A stretch of DNA of 64,000 bases from Warburgia ugandensis (GCA_035236585.1 CP141127.1:48126001-48190000), one strand, 5' to 3'; counted from the stretch's first letter, positions 24,821 to 41,127 are shown. The notes: generated by a model not told the origin, from the sequence alone. Program-made: numbers and translations.

Positions 24821-25204
24821 GATACAGAAAAGAAGGACTGAAGGGATACAACAAGGGAATACAAAGACCATACTATTGATCAAGACTATGTACATTTGTG
24901 AAAAGATTGGATTGTATTTTGATTTGTGTATTTTGGACATAAGATGTAATAAAGGGGCTATGTATGTGAACCACTGGATCGACTCTGCAATTTTAATAAA
25001 ATGACTTTCTTTGGAAACATATGTTGTACACAAAATTGTGTATGTATATGTGAGTGAAAGGTGGCATTCAAGTTTTCTGAAAAAGAATTTCAAAGAAAAG
25101 AAAAATTCCTGGTGCTTAAGTTTTCAAAATGCTTGCAAAATTGGTCGACCGCCATTTGAAAATGATTAATGAAAATGTACTTCAAAAACCCAGGTCGCCT
25201 CACA

Positions 25205-26156
25205 TTCTCACATCATCATTCCTTTTGTTTGTCTCTCCCATTTTGAATGTGTTTTGCTGAAAAATATTAGTTTCAGAAATAAACTTAGGGATAAGAATGA
25301 GTCTTGTTGGCTCATTGGTTGGAGGTATTTTGATTTTCATGGATTGTTCATTTTTTTGCATACTTCGTACACATTCAGGCATGGGCAGAAGAACCCAAAT
25401 CCCTTCATAACTCATTTCATTCTAAATATTGGTTTAGTGTCATCTAAATTCTAATGGATTTAATGCCAAGACAATTTTTTTTTTTAGAAGGAATTGGTGT
25501 GAAGCAAAAGGGAGTAGAATTTTCATGCTTAAGGGAAATGATTATGCTACGGTTCTTTCTGCTCCTCTATAAAGAAAGGGTACATGACAAAGTCACTTGT
25601 AGTGTGCGTCTTTAGTTACCTTGCAAGTAGTCCCATTTCTTACTCTCTCTTTTTACTTTTTATGAGCATATTATCTTTTGTTTCACTAGAAACAAATTTG
25701 AATTTGACTTATGTTCCTGTTATAGTGGAAAATGGTGCTTTAGAGTCTTTGCTTGTTAGAGTCAACAATTCAAACATAGGAATTCAAGCTCTTCTAGCCA
25801 AGATATCAAGATTTGTCTGCATAGAACATCTAACTTGAAACTCCAAAGATGTAGGCATTATCACTTGAATTGTAGCTTTAGTGATTTGATGCTTATGATA
25901 TTTGCTTAGCTGTTTGAGGAACTAAAAGCTCTTGTGAATTTTGCAATGTTTCTTTCTATAGCTTCTATTTCTTTCTATAATCTAGAAGTAAAAGTACTAG
26001 ATTATATATTATACTTTTCCTCTTTGTCTTTGATAAAAAAATTCTTTCTATGGCTTTTGTTTATTTGTTCATTATTATGCTTTGACTTTAACTTAATGTT
26101 AACTTGCAGTCTGCAACTAGTTGAAGTGCTCAAGATGAAAGTGCTGGTATAGAGAA
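25205..26156. other. Unassigned stretch between LTRs E1 and F
   Basis: Frame 25584-25838 (84 codons) and two T-rich frames are open but show no domain. A possible splice acceptor (AACTTGCAG) ends near 26109. It may be intronic remnant of a host gene, but nothing links it firmly to the starch synthase fossil. Confidence 0.25.
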
Positions 26157-30076
<3,920 letters not shown>

Positions 30077-30484
30077 GATAATGACTCACATTCACATTGT
30101 AGATCCAAAACTAGCAATGAAGAAGACAATATCATAATGGTTGAAAGCTATAAATAAGCATATTTAGATTCCCTGAATCTTTAAGGGGAGACAAATATGC
30201 AGTAAATTGCCAAGTGTGTTTCTATTTAGTTTATCATCTTCCACTCAGTTTTAATTTCTTACTATTTAATGTTCTATGATAAGGCACTCTATTGTAGAAG
30301 GCTACGATGATTCTTTGGAATGTTCAATATTTGTTTGACATCTTATATACTAGAATGTTCAATTTCAATCACTATTCCCAATATAGAAATGATAATCTGA
30401 GGATTCCCTTGCTTGATATTGGTACTTATCATTGTATGTGCAGTTCTCTGGTTGTTTAATAATAGCTTTTTCAAAACCATAACA
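30077..30484. other. Sequence upstream of the starch synthase fossil
   Basis: AT-rich and non-coding; ends in a plausible splice acceptor region (CATAACAG). Likely intron of the fossil gene, judged by position only. Confidence 0.25.
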
Positions 30485-31165
30485 GGTAATTGTGCAAGTC
30501 TTCCTATATATTTTGTTGAGCCTCAGCATCTCACTAAGTTCTTATAAAGGGTATAGTTTTATTAGGAACATGATAACTTCTAATAGTTTTCATTCTTTAG
30601 CCATACAACACTTGAATTGCTTTTTCAAGTTGGCAAGAGGCCAGATATTATCCATTGCCATGACTAGTGGATAAATTTTATTATGAACACTTATAACATT
30701 TAACATTTTTGTAATAAATAACATTAATATGGTTCTTTTATATGTAAACGCTAAAATGTTGGTTCTAGTAAGGACATTCAAAATGCATTCTATTTCCTTT
30801 TCATATTCTCCAATGGCAAGAATTTTACTTTCAGGAACCACTTTATTGAGATATATATTCCTTGAAAGGTTTTGACTTATGTGAATTAACTTTACATGTT
30901 GTAATTTTTGTATCTGGAGGAGCAGCACTTGCTTTAGATTTGGCATCATGGAGGCTTGATGTTCACTAGCTTAATAGACTAGATGGATGTAGGATAATTC
31001 AAATCATGCCAAAGTCAATCAGATTAAGGTAGGGAATCCAATGATTCATTTATAATAGGATAGAAGTTTAATTTTATGTAGTCTGGTGCAATTGCATTCT
31101 CAAACATTGTAACAACAGTTTCACCAACTTATGCACAAGAGGTTCGGACTGGAGAGATGGCTTCT
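30485..31165 (+). pseudogene. Starch synthase IV-like gene fragment (unprocessed pseudogene)
   Basis: Three exon-like pieces of the glycosyltransferase-5 catalytic domain are readable. Piece 1 (30485-30671): LPIYFVEPQHLTKFL, then after stops EHDNF, FSFFSHTTLELLFQVG and KRPDIIHCHD, ending at a TAG where the family has Trp. Piece 2 (30888-31028): FTCCNFCIW (family CFTCHNFEY), then in another frame LDLASWRLDVH, LNRLDG and DNSNHAKVNQIK followed by a GTAGGG donor. Piece 3 (31082-31165): SGAIAFSNIVTTVSPTYAQE and VRTG. The order and wording fit plastid starch synthase IV, which elongates and initiates starch glucans in the stroma. The N-terminal coiled-coil region and the C-terminal ADP-glucose site are absent. 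A 53-bp intron remnant with GT..AG ends separates pieces 2 and 3, so it is not a processed copy. Several stops and frameshifts; non-functional. Confidence 0.85.
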
Positions 31166-31499
31166 TAAATGTTGAGTGCTTTTATAGTAGTTCTAGTTAT
31201 GTCAAATGCTTCTTAGATTTTGATAATCCACTATCTTCCTATTAAGTGATAGCTTAGCCACTTATTTGTAAATAAATTAGTAATTGGTTTTATGCTAATA
31301 AATGCCACAATTCATTCAAATAAACTAAAATTCACTCAATATTCCAGGGAAGAGAGTTAGTGCATGAAGTCCTCAAACACTAGCATTTGGAGAGGAAAAA
31401 GGTAGAGGTTGAGCTTGTTTGGAAAGTCATTGAGGAGGTAAATAACAGTTAGAAGAGGATTATAGCTACTAAATCCTCTGAGTGTTAGCCAAGTTATAT

Positions 31500-32582
31500 T
31501 TTTGACTTGTTGTCTAGGCCAAGATGACGAGATCAATCAAATATGGGGAAGTTAATTTAGAAAATTACTATTTGGTAATGGTCTTGATATTAGAGAGCTT
31601 AGAATAACCATAAACCCAAATAACGTTGGACTATATAGATATGATTGTAAGATTAGAATACTTGAAGTGAAAGAGACCTTGAAAAAGATGAAATTAGGAA
31701 AGGCTAAAGGCATGATGGTGTACTAATGGAGGTTTGAGAATATATTGGAGATACCTAAATAGTTTAGTTGACAAAGTTGTTTAACAAGATTTTAAAATAT
31801 AAAAAAATTCCAAATAAATGGAGATTTAACTCTACGTGCTAATCTGTAAGAATAAAGGGGATATAAAGAGTTGCACTAATTATTGAGGGATCAAACTTAT
31901 GAGTGGTCGGTTTCATGCCTGGGAGGTTGAGAAGAATAAAGGGGATACCATGAAATTTTTGAAAAGACTGGTTGAGAAGATGTTATAACATGAGGAGCAA
32001 GTATCAAAAAACTAGTTTGGTTTCATGCCTGGGAGGTCTACTATGGAAGTTATTTTTCTCATTAGACAATTGTTGGAGAAATATAGGGAGAGGAGAAAGG
32101 ACCTTCACATGATCTTTATTAACATAGAAAAATCTTATGATAGCGCCTCTAGAGAGTTAATATTGTGGATGTTGGGTGATAAAGGGGTTTCAAGGGGATA
32201 CATAGACATAATTATAGATATGTATGAGGGAGCGATAGTAAATATTAGGACAACTAGTAAAGAGACTGATGATTTTTCCATTACCATAGGATTGTACCAA
32301 GGATTGGAATTGAGCTTGTACCTCTTCACATTGGTTATGGATGAGTTAATGAATCATCTGCAGGAGATACCATGTTGCATGTTGTTTGCATATGACAAGA
32401 GTTTTGATTGATAAGACAAGGGAGAATGTAAATACACAGCTTGAGTTGTAGAGAGATGCTATAGTGTCTAAAGAACTTAATGTTATCCTAACTAAGACAT
32501 AGTATATGGAATACAATTTTAGCAAGGAGAGTAGTGGGAACGAAGAATAAATAGAAGTACCTCAAAAAGACTGCTTTTTATA
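31500..32582 (+). pseudogene. LINE reverse transcriptase remnant, 5' part
   Basis: Frames in order: KMKLGKAKG (about 31685), a degraded middle with TNYRGIKLMS-like wording near 31870-31900, then the frame 32025-32411 with MPGRSTMEVIFLIRQLLEKY, DLHMIFINIEKSYD, ITIGLYQGLELS and CMLFAYD. These are plant LINE reverse transcriptase motifs. The catalytic FADD is FAYD here and the fingers are full of stops. The domain is cut at 32582 by LTR E2 and resumes at 37643. Confidence 0.88.
31905..31947 (+). repeat. 43-bp patchwork insertion in the LINE
   Basis: Interrupts the conserved LINE sequence between TCAAACTTATGAGT and CCATGAAATT. Its first half copies GGTTTCATGCCTGGGAGGT from 32019-32037 and its second half copies AAGAATAAAGGGGATA from about 31849-31864, joined by TGAG. 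Confidence 0.75.
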
Positions 32583-35500
32583 TGTGACAACCTGGGTTTT
32601 TGTAACACATTTTGTAATACATTTTTCAAAGGCAAGGGCCCTTAGTAATAAAAAAATTTCGCAAAACAAAGCAGAGGAAATTCTTTTCTTTAGAGCTTGT
32701 TTTATAAAACCCAAGTCATCACTTCATATATATCATAAGTAGAATTTTGTACAAGATAAAATTCCATTGGAGGAATATACTTTTATTAAATTTCAGAATC
32801 CATCAAGTGATTCACAGTACAACCTGGGCATCACTACAATACTTGTCCAAATTACATAATCCAAATTTTAAAGCTCACTATACAATAAAAACTCTCAATA
32901 CAATACAATGCTCTCAAATAAAAATACATGTCTTCAAGGGATATACCCTGATTGATTATTCTTCCAAGTCTTCTTAAGTCTTGAGCTCCTAATTCTCCTT
33001 CTCTGTATCTGAGATATTGTAAAAATTCAAACATTTACAATATCTCAGCAAGCTATGCTTGGTAGGGGATTCAAGAAGGATAATAATTTGACAATATAAT
33101 CCTAATACTTCATAATCCCATTATTCATACTCATGGATCAATCTCTTTACTTTGTCATATATGTACATCCTTACACATACATACTTTATATGTCATATAG
33201 ATATATATATGGTCAAAACTGTGAAAAATAGTTAATATCTCAAACATCAATAATCACACTCAGACACACTGAGTTGATCAATCATCCAAACGCTGCTAGA
33301 AAATACTCCCTCATTTGGGCAATATCATCACACTCAGCCATACTAAGTTGATAAAACATCCAGACCCTGCTGGGAAAATACTCCCTTATTTGGGCAGTAT
33401 CAGCATCTCATTATGCTATGCATCATAATGCAAAATACTCAAAGGACTACTATGTTGCAGTCTGATCTATACAAGCACACTTGGATAACTACTTTCATAC
33501 TCCACGGATACCAAATGTGGAAAATCATCTATGTCATGTCTATATGGGGAGACAAATAGTCACAGTGGTGCCCTTCCCATAATTGCCCCACCCAACATTT
33601 TGCCTCTCTTTGGGCACGGTATCATCATATATATCACGTTTCAGAGAGCAGGTGGCCAAACCCTCATAACCCTCCTAACATAACATCCTCAGGCATAAGC
33701 CTGTTTAAAACAAAAACCACAAGCCTCCTTGCTTGTATATAAAGTATTCTTTTACTTATCAGACGTCTTGTCCATTTATAGCATCATCCTCGTATTTTGG
33801 TATTCTTATACCAAGGATAGAATTTCACTTCAAACTTAGGGATCATCATTTACAATGAACGATACCCATGTTCATATAAGTTTAGGGATCACCATTCTAT
33901 ATGAATGGTTCCCATGTATTAATTTTTATACTTATCAGATAATTTGTCTATTTATCTAGGGCTGGAATACCTTCTAGCTCCCTATTTGCTTATGGTTTTC
34001 CTCAATTCTAACTTAACCATTTCATGTGTTTTGGTTGGATCATAAGGGTTTTCAATGGATTTAATACAAGTATTTACATTATACTTGTCAACATTTCCAG
34101 ACATAAGATCATGTATTCAACATGTATTTCTCATGTAGATGCATTCGTAAAATCCTCCTACCTTCAAGTAGTGATCCATCTCTTTAGATCTTCCATGATC
34201 CTGACTGACGTATATAATTTGTAAATCCATACATACTATCAATATTTATACAATCTGAATAATCCTATCTATATTCTTTGTCTAATCTTTTCCTTTGATA
34301 TGAAGGATTAGATCTTGTGTCTTATCATATTCTATCTTCCTCAGAAAGTGTTTATCCTATTGATCAATAGATCTAATGGTTAGAATGATCTTCTAATCTT
34401 TCAGATCTAAGTATTTTCTATTCTAAGTCTTTGTGTATTCCTTTCTTTGATCTTGATCTTTCATGGATCCTTTGATCAATAATTTACACTTATTGATAAA
34501 GATCAAGAGCTTAGATCTTCTATCATCTAGTTCTTCTTTGATCTAAGTTCAGTTGTTTGATCATCCCTAAGGAGGATGATCTTAGTTATCTTCCTTGAAT
34601 CATATTTGATCAAGGGTTTGAATTCTCTATCTAGATTGATCTACAACATGCATGCATGGATACATAATAAAATACTACATTAGGATTCTTATTGTTCTTA
34701 ATCATTCAAGATCTTATGGAACTTATTTGATCATCTTATCTTAATTACAAATTTTATTAGGATTAGATAATTTACTAACCTTTTATGCTCTTATTATTAT
34801 TATTATTATTAAACTAGTTAATGTTTTACTGGTTGCAGATAACTTATTTTATCCTAAGTCTAGACAGCTCCTCTTATTTCAATTGACTAAGGCTTACTAG
34901 CTGAATGGCTGAACACAAAGTGGTCACTTAAATCCTCATATGAGGAGGAGTTTAGACATCACAAACATTAACGGAAGGTAGGGGAAGAGCGAGGCTCTAT
35001 TAGAAAACCCCCTTAACTACCATATTCAGCATTCACCAGAGTGACCTTAGCTTAACCTTTCGTAAGGTTCCTGTGAGCATTTTAACCCTAAGTACTCTTT
35101 CTACTTGATTTTAATTAAATCCATGAACATTTAAAATGTCATTCATGGGGTTTATTATTCTCCTAGTTTGGGCCAGGGATTTAATAATCCTTATATTGTC
35201 CTACCAACTATAGCCCTTACTAATATTAAGTCAAAGTCATTCACTCATCTTAATTGTCCACGAATCTCTATATTTCATTAGTTTACATTTTTGGTGATTT
35301 ATGCTCATTATATCTTAACAACTACTTAACAATTAAATCTACTAATAAAATTTGACAACAATTAAATCATAAACTTTAAAGCATTTGTCCAATATAAGTG
35401 TAACAACCATTTATACTAACATGCTTCCTATGAATGTAACTTAACCTAATGGAATAAAACTATACTTAAACTAGCATAATCCTAAGTTATGAAATACATG

Positions 35501-37642
35501 AAATTTTACCACTAATCTAATGGTATCATGCTAAAATCTAAATTTAAAATAGCATGGCCCTAAGATAATTAATTCTACATACCTAATAACAAACTAATAA
35601 CATTTACAGCATAGCATGCTAAAATTTAAGAATTACACTATCATGCTTCCTAATTTATAACATAAATCACATTTACAATTCTATTATCAAATAAAAGATA
35701 ATTAAACTAATTAGATTAAGATTATTAGAAACTTTTACTTATGATCCAACCATTAGATCTTAGATCTTTTCCTTTAGATCAAGGGTTTTAATTACATTTA
35801 GAGCTTTTACTTTTTTAAGATCCAAAGATCATATCTACTTATTTTTGTCATATTTAATCTATGATCTAACTGGATTTCATTATAATTTCATTCATACAAC
35901 TCATCTAGAGGGTCTAATCATGCTTGATCTCATTGATCAAGTGGGTCCCTTTGTATTTTTAGGGTTTTTCTACCATAAAGGGTATATCTCTCAATTTATC
36001 TTAGATCTATCAAAATAGATCATATATATTACTTTATTTCAACATTATTTCATCATCATCTCAGATCTTGAAGATCATGAAAATTGAAAGCTTATTTCCT
36101 AAAAACAGAAAGTTTCTTGAATATTTTTATCAATTTATTCTTTTAGAAGAAAATAGATATTATAAGCTTTCCATAGCTTCTTTCTGATCTTAATTTGGAG
36201 TGCAAATGACTCCACAATTGATGAATGAAGTTCACAATCATTCCGAGGGTCCAGATTTGATCTGGGCCCAATGGAACGGATAGTCCTGATCATTTGGGCT
36301 GAGCGGGTCCAGTCGGGCTAAGCAATCACCGTGCTCCAGTCATCAAGACACACTGGGTAACGCACTTCTCAGGACCTGCTATCGCACGGACATTCCGTTA
36401 GGACATCATCACACACGGAGTGCATGCATAGAGATGCTCCCACAGGGCGCATTTCCGTGTGGCATCCCAAGAGCTGAAACTTATAAAGAAGATTGAACAA
36501 TCCGTTTGGACCGTCCAATCAATTCCTCTTCAATTAAGGGCTCAAAACTTGATGAAATTTTTTGAAAATTCTACCCTAGGCATTTTGGACCCTTCTAGAT
36601 CGATTGGAAGGCTTAGATTTTCCATCTAAGCCCTCCATCATATAGAAATGAAGGGTTCCTATCATTACTTGATTTTTATAATTTTTAACCTAAACTTAAT
36701 TTCATAAAAGTAAAAATTATATAAAATAACATCAAAGAAGTATGGGAAGAGTTTCTACCTACCTGATTGGAGAAAAAGGCAGGTTTTGCAACCCAATTTT
36801 AAAGAAATATCTCGTTGATGATAAGATCACCTGATAACTGCTTATTTTGTGATTTCCTATTGATTGCATCGTTGGATCTTAAAATTTATTTTGGGGTTTT
36901 GTAGATAAGGTAGTCTAGGACAATATGAATGGTAGGATTTGTGATATTTGATTTGAAACAGAGTGCTTAATTGAATTTAGGTCTCTTGTTCCAATCTAGT
37001 GAGAGGAGAGAGAAAGCGAAAAAAGAGAGATTTTTGGGAGTTTTGGAAATTTGGAAATTTGGGGGTGTATTTATAGATGTTTTTGAATTTTTCATAATTA
37101 CTTGTAATAATTGTGTTTCAATTCTTTTGAATGTTAAATTAACATTGGATCCTCCACTACCACCCCCTTCTCTACTATTATCTGGTATTAGTTTGACCAC
37201 TCATTATATGTTTTCTGGCCATTGGATTCACTTGTGGGACCCACGAAAGTGTGAAAGGACCATTTTGCCCTTTTATGGAGAAAAATCTATTTTATTCTCA
37301 TGAACTCGGAATTGAGCGTACTTAGTGGTGCTGGAATTGTATTTTTGAGTACATTCTAAATATTGATGTCTTAGATCTCCATTTAAGGTAAAATTACCAT
37401 TTTACCCTTTTATTCATAAAAATGGAGAAAATTAGGAATTTTTCATTTTAACTCAGAATTGAACGTACTTAGTGTCATTTCGATCAGTTTTTTTAGACCA
37501 TTCATAATTTCTAAGTTTTAAATCATGTTTTTATCTCTATAGAAAGAGAATTTCTAATAACCTAATATTCCAGCCCAAAAATTTTGAAAATTCAGACTAA
37601 ATTGATTTTCTCAATTAATTTACAAAAATTGTGGTTATTGCA
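32583..37642 (-). repeat. 5.06-kb solo LTR (E2) with perfect target duplication
   Basis: Minus-strand termini TGCAATAACCAC (37642) and GGTTGTCACA (32583). It is flanked on both sides by TTATA (32578-32582 and 37643-37647), a perfect 5-bp target duplication. Homologous end to end with E1 in opposite orientation. No PBS, PPT or coding domain at the edges, so it is a solo LTR formed by recombination between two LTRs. It interrupts the LINE remnant, which continues in the same reading sense on the far side. A GC-rich stretch at 36240-36480 is the likely leader. Confidence 0.88.
33010..33047 (-). other. Conserved stem-loop near the 3' end of LTR E2
   Basis: TGAGATATTGT (33010-33020) pairs with ACAATATCTCA (33037-33047). 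Counterpart of 24783-24820. Confidence 0.65.
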
Positions 37643-38195
37643 TTATATCTAGGATCGATAATTCATTAGAAAGGATATATTGAGGGGAACGTTACCCAAA
37701 AAATCCAAGCAATTTAGAATAAATGGAGATGTGCCTTTGGAGTTTTGTGTGATCAGCTAGTGACACTCAAACTGAAAGAAAAATTCTATAGGACAGCTCT
37801 AAGGCATGTTATGCTCTATGGATTAGAGTGTTGGGTAGTTAAGGAACAACATATACATAGGATGAGCGTAGTTAAGATGAGGATGTTGAGATGGATGAGT
37901 AGCAAGATAAGAAAGGATGGAATTAGAAATGAAAACATTAGAGAAACTTATGACTAGCACTAATAGGTAACAAGATGAGAGAGGGTAGACTTAGATGGTT
38001 TAGACATGTCCAATAGACTTCAAAAATGGCATGGTTAGGAGTGAGTCAATCCAATTCGAAGGATCAAAAAGGACATGGTTAGAAGTAGTGAGAGAAGATT
38101 TAAAAACTCTTGGACTTAATGAAACAATGACACTTGATAGATGTGAGTATAGGAACAGGATGCTCATAGCCAACACCTAATCAGAATAAGGATTT
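37643..38195 (+). pseudogene. LINE remnant, 3' part
   Basis: Continues the LINE of 31500-32582. Frame 37745-37957 reads LKLKEKFYRTALRHVMLYGL, ECWVVKEQHIHRMSVVKMRM and LRWMSSKIRKDGIRNENIRE, the typical end of plant LINE ORF2. After shifts RLRWFRHVQ-like wording and LDRCEYRNRMLIANT appear. It ends near a GATGATGATTTT tail at about 38195. Confidence 0.88.
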
Positions 38196-39207
38196 GATGA
38201 TGATTTTTTCTAGGCATCTAAATTCCGTTTAGGACCTTTAAGTTGGAGTTTGTTCTTAATAGCACACAAGGATTTTCTACGTTTTAGCCAAGTGATTTTG
38301 GCCTTAGATTAGTGTTTTCCCATTTAAGAAATGAACTTGAACTATCCATTGTACTATTTCTTTAATGCCTTGATTGTTACCATGAGATGCTCTATATCCA
38401 TTTCAGCTTATATGATTTTCCTGAACTTCAATTAGTGATAACATGCGTGCCATCAAAGTCACATCTGGTTTTTAGATGCATGACTGTGAAGCATATCAAT
38501 GATGATCATATGCAAATTCAGCTTAAGGAACTTCTATGTTTAATTGTTAATTTGGACTACTTTTATGGCCTTATAATACTGGTATAACTTTTATATAAAG
38601 CACTAGAAAATGCTTACATGCATAATTTTATATACTTGACAATTTCAAGGTTTACTTTTAGCCTTGTACAAGCTTGAAAGATTATAGCATACCAACTGCC
38701 CTTGTTACAAAGTTAACTTGTTGTAACTGCGATCTACAATGGAAGATGAAAAAGAACAACCTGGTACAAGACCCTATTTATAATCTTCAATTGATGTGGA
38801 AGCTATACTTATTTTATAGGTCATATAGGCTATTGTTTTTTAAATTTCTTTATTGTAATTATTATAGTTCTTCTTAATGTTACTTATGTCATATATTCAT
38901 ATTGAGTTGGCTTTTCTTAGGAAGTTTAAGTGTTTTTTGCTTGTGCTTATTCTTGGTGAGGTATAGAGTGCAAATTTGATGAACAATGGCGTTAATGGGA
39001 TAATGGCATATGGGTTATTTTGTAAACAATAGGGGTTGAATATAGGGAACGGAATAATGGCATATGCATATTTCTTATGTTAATGGTGAACTATTTGCTA
39101 TTTTATTTTTAGTTAAATAGTTTTGCTGGAGAAAAATATATGCTAATAAATTCTATGAAAAATCCCATTAGTACTTTTATTGAAGGGGTGTTTATGGGCA
39201 GATTAAG
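38196..39207. other. Unassigned AT-rich stretch
   Basis: Frames 38387-38587 and 38674-38877 are open for 66-67 codons without a recognisable domain. Could be host intron or intergenic DNA. Confidence 0.25.
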
Positions 39208-39387
39208 AAAAAGGGTAGCTTGGTGCACAAAGCTTCTTCGTATGCAGGGTCGAAGGAAATGCAAACCACCAAAGGTTTATATTACATAGCCTTACTTTGC
39301 ATTTTTGGAAAAAGCTGTTTCCATGCCTCGAACCCATAACTTTCAAGTCACATGACGACATCTCTACTATTGCCCCTAGACCCCCTT
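39208..39387 (-). mobile_element. Au-type SINE, minus strand
   Basis: Reverse complement shows a tRNA-like head with a decayed A box (GGGGCAATAGTAGAGATGT), a B box (GGGTTCGAGGCATG), then GGAAACAGC, AAAGTAAGGCTATGTA and the tail GTGCACCAAGCTACCCTTTTT, in the order of the angiosperm Au SINE family. About 180 bp. No clear target duplication. Confidence 0.8.
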
Positions 39388-39666
39388 CTGAAAATTTATC
39401 CTGACTAGTAGGCTTTTGTGGTCGCATGTTTTGGCTCCTATCCGTAAGAGTCTTGTTCTTATAATGAAGAGGGGGCAAATAGTGAATAACACGCAATGTG
39501 AAATGTGAATGTGAAAAGACAAAGAAAAGATGCATGAGGAACAGTTGACAAGTGTAATGAGATAAAGCAATTGTAGTGATAATTGGAAAATTTGTCTAGT
39601 AAGAAACATGAAAATGTGGCAGAATGTTTTGTAGTAACAAGGAAAAAGAGAGAATTAAAGGAGAAA

Positions 39667-39940
39667 GTGTGATATAGCCAATTGAAAGTCTTGACAATGT
39701 AGCCAATTGGAAGACATGACTATACGCTGTAGTGAGTTGAAAGATTCAGAAGTGTGGTGTTAAGAGTCAAAACTCAAAAGTATGGTGTGGCGAGTCAAAA
39801 GACTTTGAGCAATAGACTCAAAGATGTAGTGTAGCGAGTTAAAATACTCGAAATTAAATCGTGCAAGTCAAAAGGCCCGAAAATGAATTGTTATAACTCA
39901 AAAGACTTGAAAATGAATTGTGGCGTACGCAAAAACATTG
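39667..39940 (+). repeat. Cryptic ~30-bp tandem repeat, about nine degenerate units
   Basis: Units vary around GTAGTGTGGCGAGTCAAAAGACTCGAA. Clear members are at 39727, 39762, 39782, 39825, 39860 and 39890. Spacing is 25-45 bp and identity between units is low, so it is an old array. Confidence 0.7.
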
Positions 39941-40262
39941 GAAAGGTCACGTGAAAAGTCAAAATTGTTTATAAAGGCAAAATGGAAGAAAAGAGCTGTT
40001 ATAGGACACAAAGGTCGCGCAGGGCTAAAATGGACTCCATTTCAGCGTAGCACCAGGGGCAAAGTCATTAGAAAAGGTTAGTAATTAAAAAAATTTCAGT
40101 TGATAGAAAGAATCGAAAGAACCAAATTGCTATTTCAAATGTTGATGAAAAAGAAGAGAGAAACCTTCAACGTCAGTTACATGAGAGAAGAATCAACCAG
40201 AAACGAATCAACGAAAGTCATCCCTCTTTGTTGACATCGAGGTTCAATTCTCCACAAAGCCC

Positions 40263-41127
40263 ATGATTAATACCTATCCAACGTGGCAAGAAACAGAGTG
40301 GTAAGTGCAAAACACCAGAATTAGGTTCTGCATTCTCACAGTCAACATGAAACCTCAGAAGCAGTGATTATATATAATGCTCAATTTTTTTACATCTATA
40401 TGCTTTTTGTTATTGATTATGCAGGATTAAGCATTGCATAGCAGGTATAGGCCTCACCAGATCTCTAAGATTTTTACAGAACTTCCGAAACGGGCGACAA
40501 AGATTGTAAACTTTTGATATTTGGCTCAAGTGAAGATCCATGGGCATTGATAAGATATAATGTTGTGGGATGCTGGAGCAATGGTGGTCCATCACATAAA
40601 GCTTTATATGTTGACATGAATGTCATATGGGAAGGGGAGCCTTGGCGCAATGGTAAAAGTTGTGATCATTTGAACTTGACATCATGGGTTCAAGACATGA
40701 AAACAACCTCTTGCAAAACTACAAGGTAAGGCTACGTACTATAGGCCCTTGTGGTCCGCCCTTTCTCCAAACCCCACATAGGCGGGAACTTCATGCACCA
40801 AGAATGCCCTTTTACATGAATGCCGTATGGGGAAAAGAAGCTGGATTTTTTCCATGAGAGATTTGATATGACCACATTGAGGGACTTGTTAGGCACTTGG
40901 CTTGACATAAATGCTAGGGGTTAAGGCATGTGAACCTCAATCTTGTGTTTTTTGACATGCTGATTAAATATAGGTACACGACTGGGATGACAGATGGTGA
41001 AATACCGCATTTGGCTTGGACTGAGGTCAATGGTGGTGATGTAGGAGGATTAGGGAGGAATAAGAAGGTTATGATTCTGGCATGGATTTTCTTGTTGCAA
41101 ATGTTTGCTCGCATTCTGTTTTCTTAA
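40263..41127 (+). pseudogene. Candidate decayed host gene interrupted by a SINE
   Basis: I do not recognise the product. An open stretch with an ATG at 40263 ends at a GTAAGT donor (40301); a matching acceptor (TTATGCAG, to 40424) keeps the frame (Glu-Trp-Ile-Lys across the join) for 27 more codons to a TAA at 40507. In another frame 40469-40633 is open for 55 codons (includes LLIFGSSEDPWALIRYNVVG). Removing the SINE (40634-40813) and one copy of its target duplication continues this frame for 29 codons (KKLDFFHERFDMTTLRDLLG...). After a single shift near 40915 a third open run ends at 41125-41127 (includes EIPHLAWTEVNGG, then a hydrophobic AWIFLLQMF). Together about 150 codons. Either a pseudogene or an unknown element; splicing is inferred. 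Confidence 0.45.
40634..40813 (+). mobile_element. Au-type SINE, plus strand, with target duplication
   Basis: Body begins GGGGAGCCTTGGCGCAATGG (A box) and has B box GGGTTCAAGACATG, then AAACAACCTCTTGCAAAA, AAGGTAAGGCTACGTA, CCTTGTGGTCCGCCC and the end ATGCACCAAGAATGCCCTTTT, i.e. a well preserved Au SINE. It is flanked by ACATGAATGTCATATGGGAA (40614-40633) and a copy with three differences at 40814-40834. SINEs of this family are transcribed by RNA polymerase III and moved by LINE machinery. Confidence 0.92.

Noticed and set aside
30590-30949. 119-codon minus-strand frame
   Set aside because: Lies antisense over the starch synthase fossil and its intron; no domain and AT-rich codon wording.
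36971-37303. 110-codon plus-strand frame
   Set aside because: Antisense within U3 of LTR E2; no domain.
39203-39535. 110-codon minus-strand frame
   Set aside because: Mostly a read-through of the minus-strand Au SINE.
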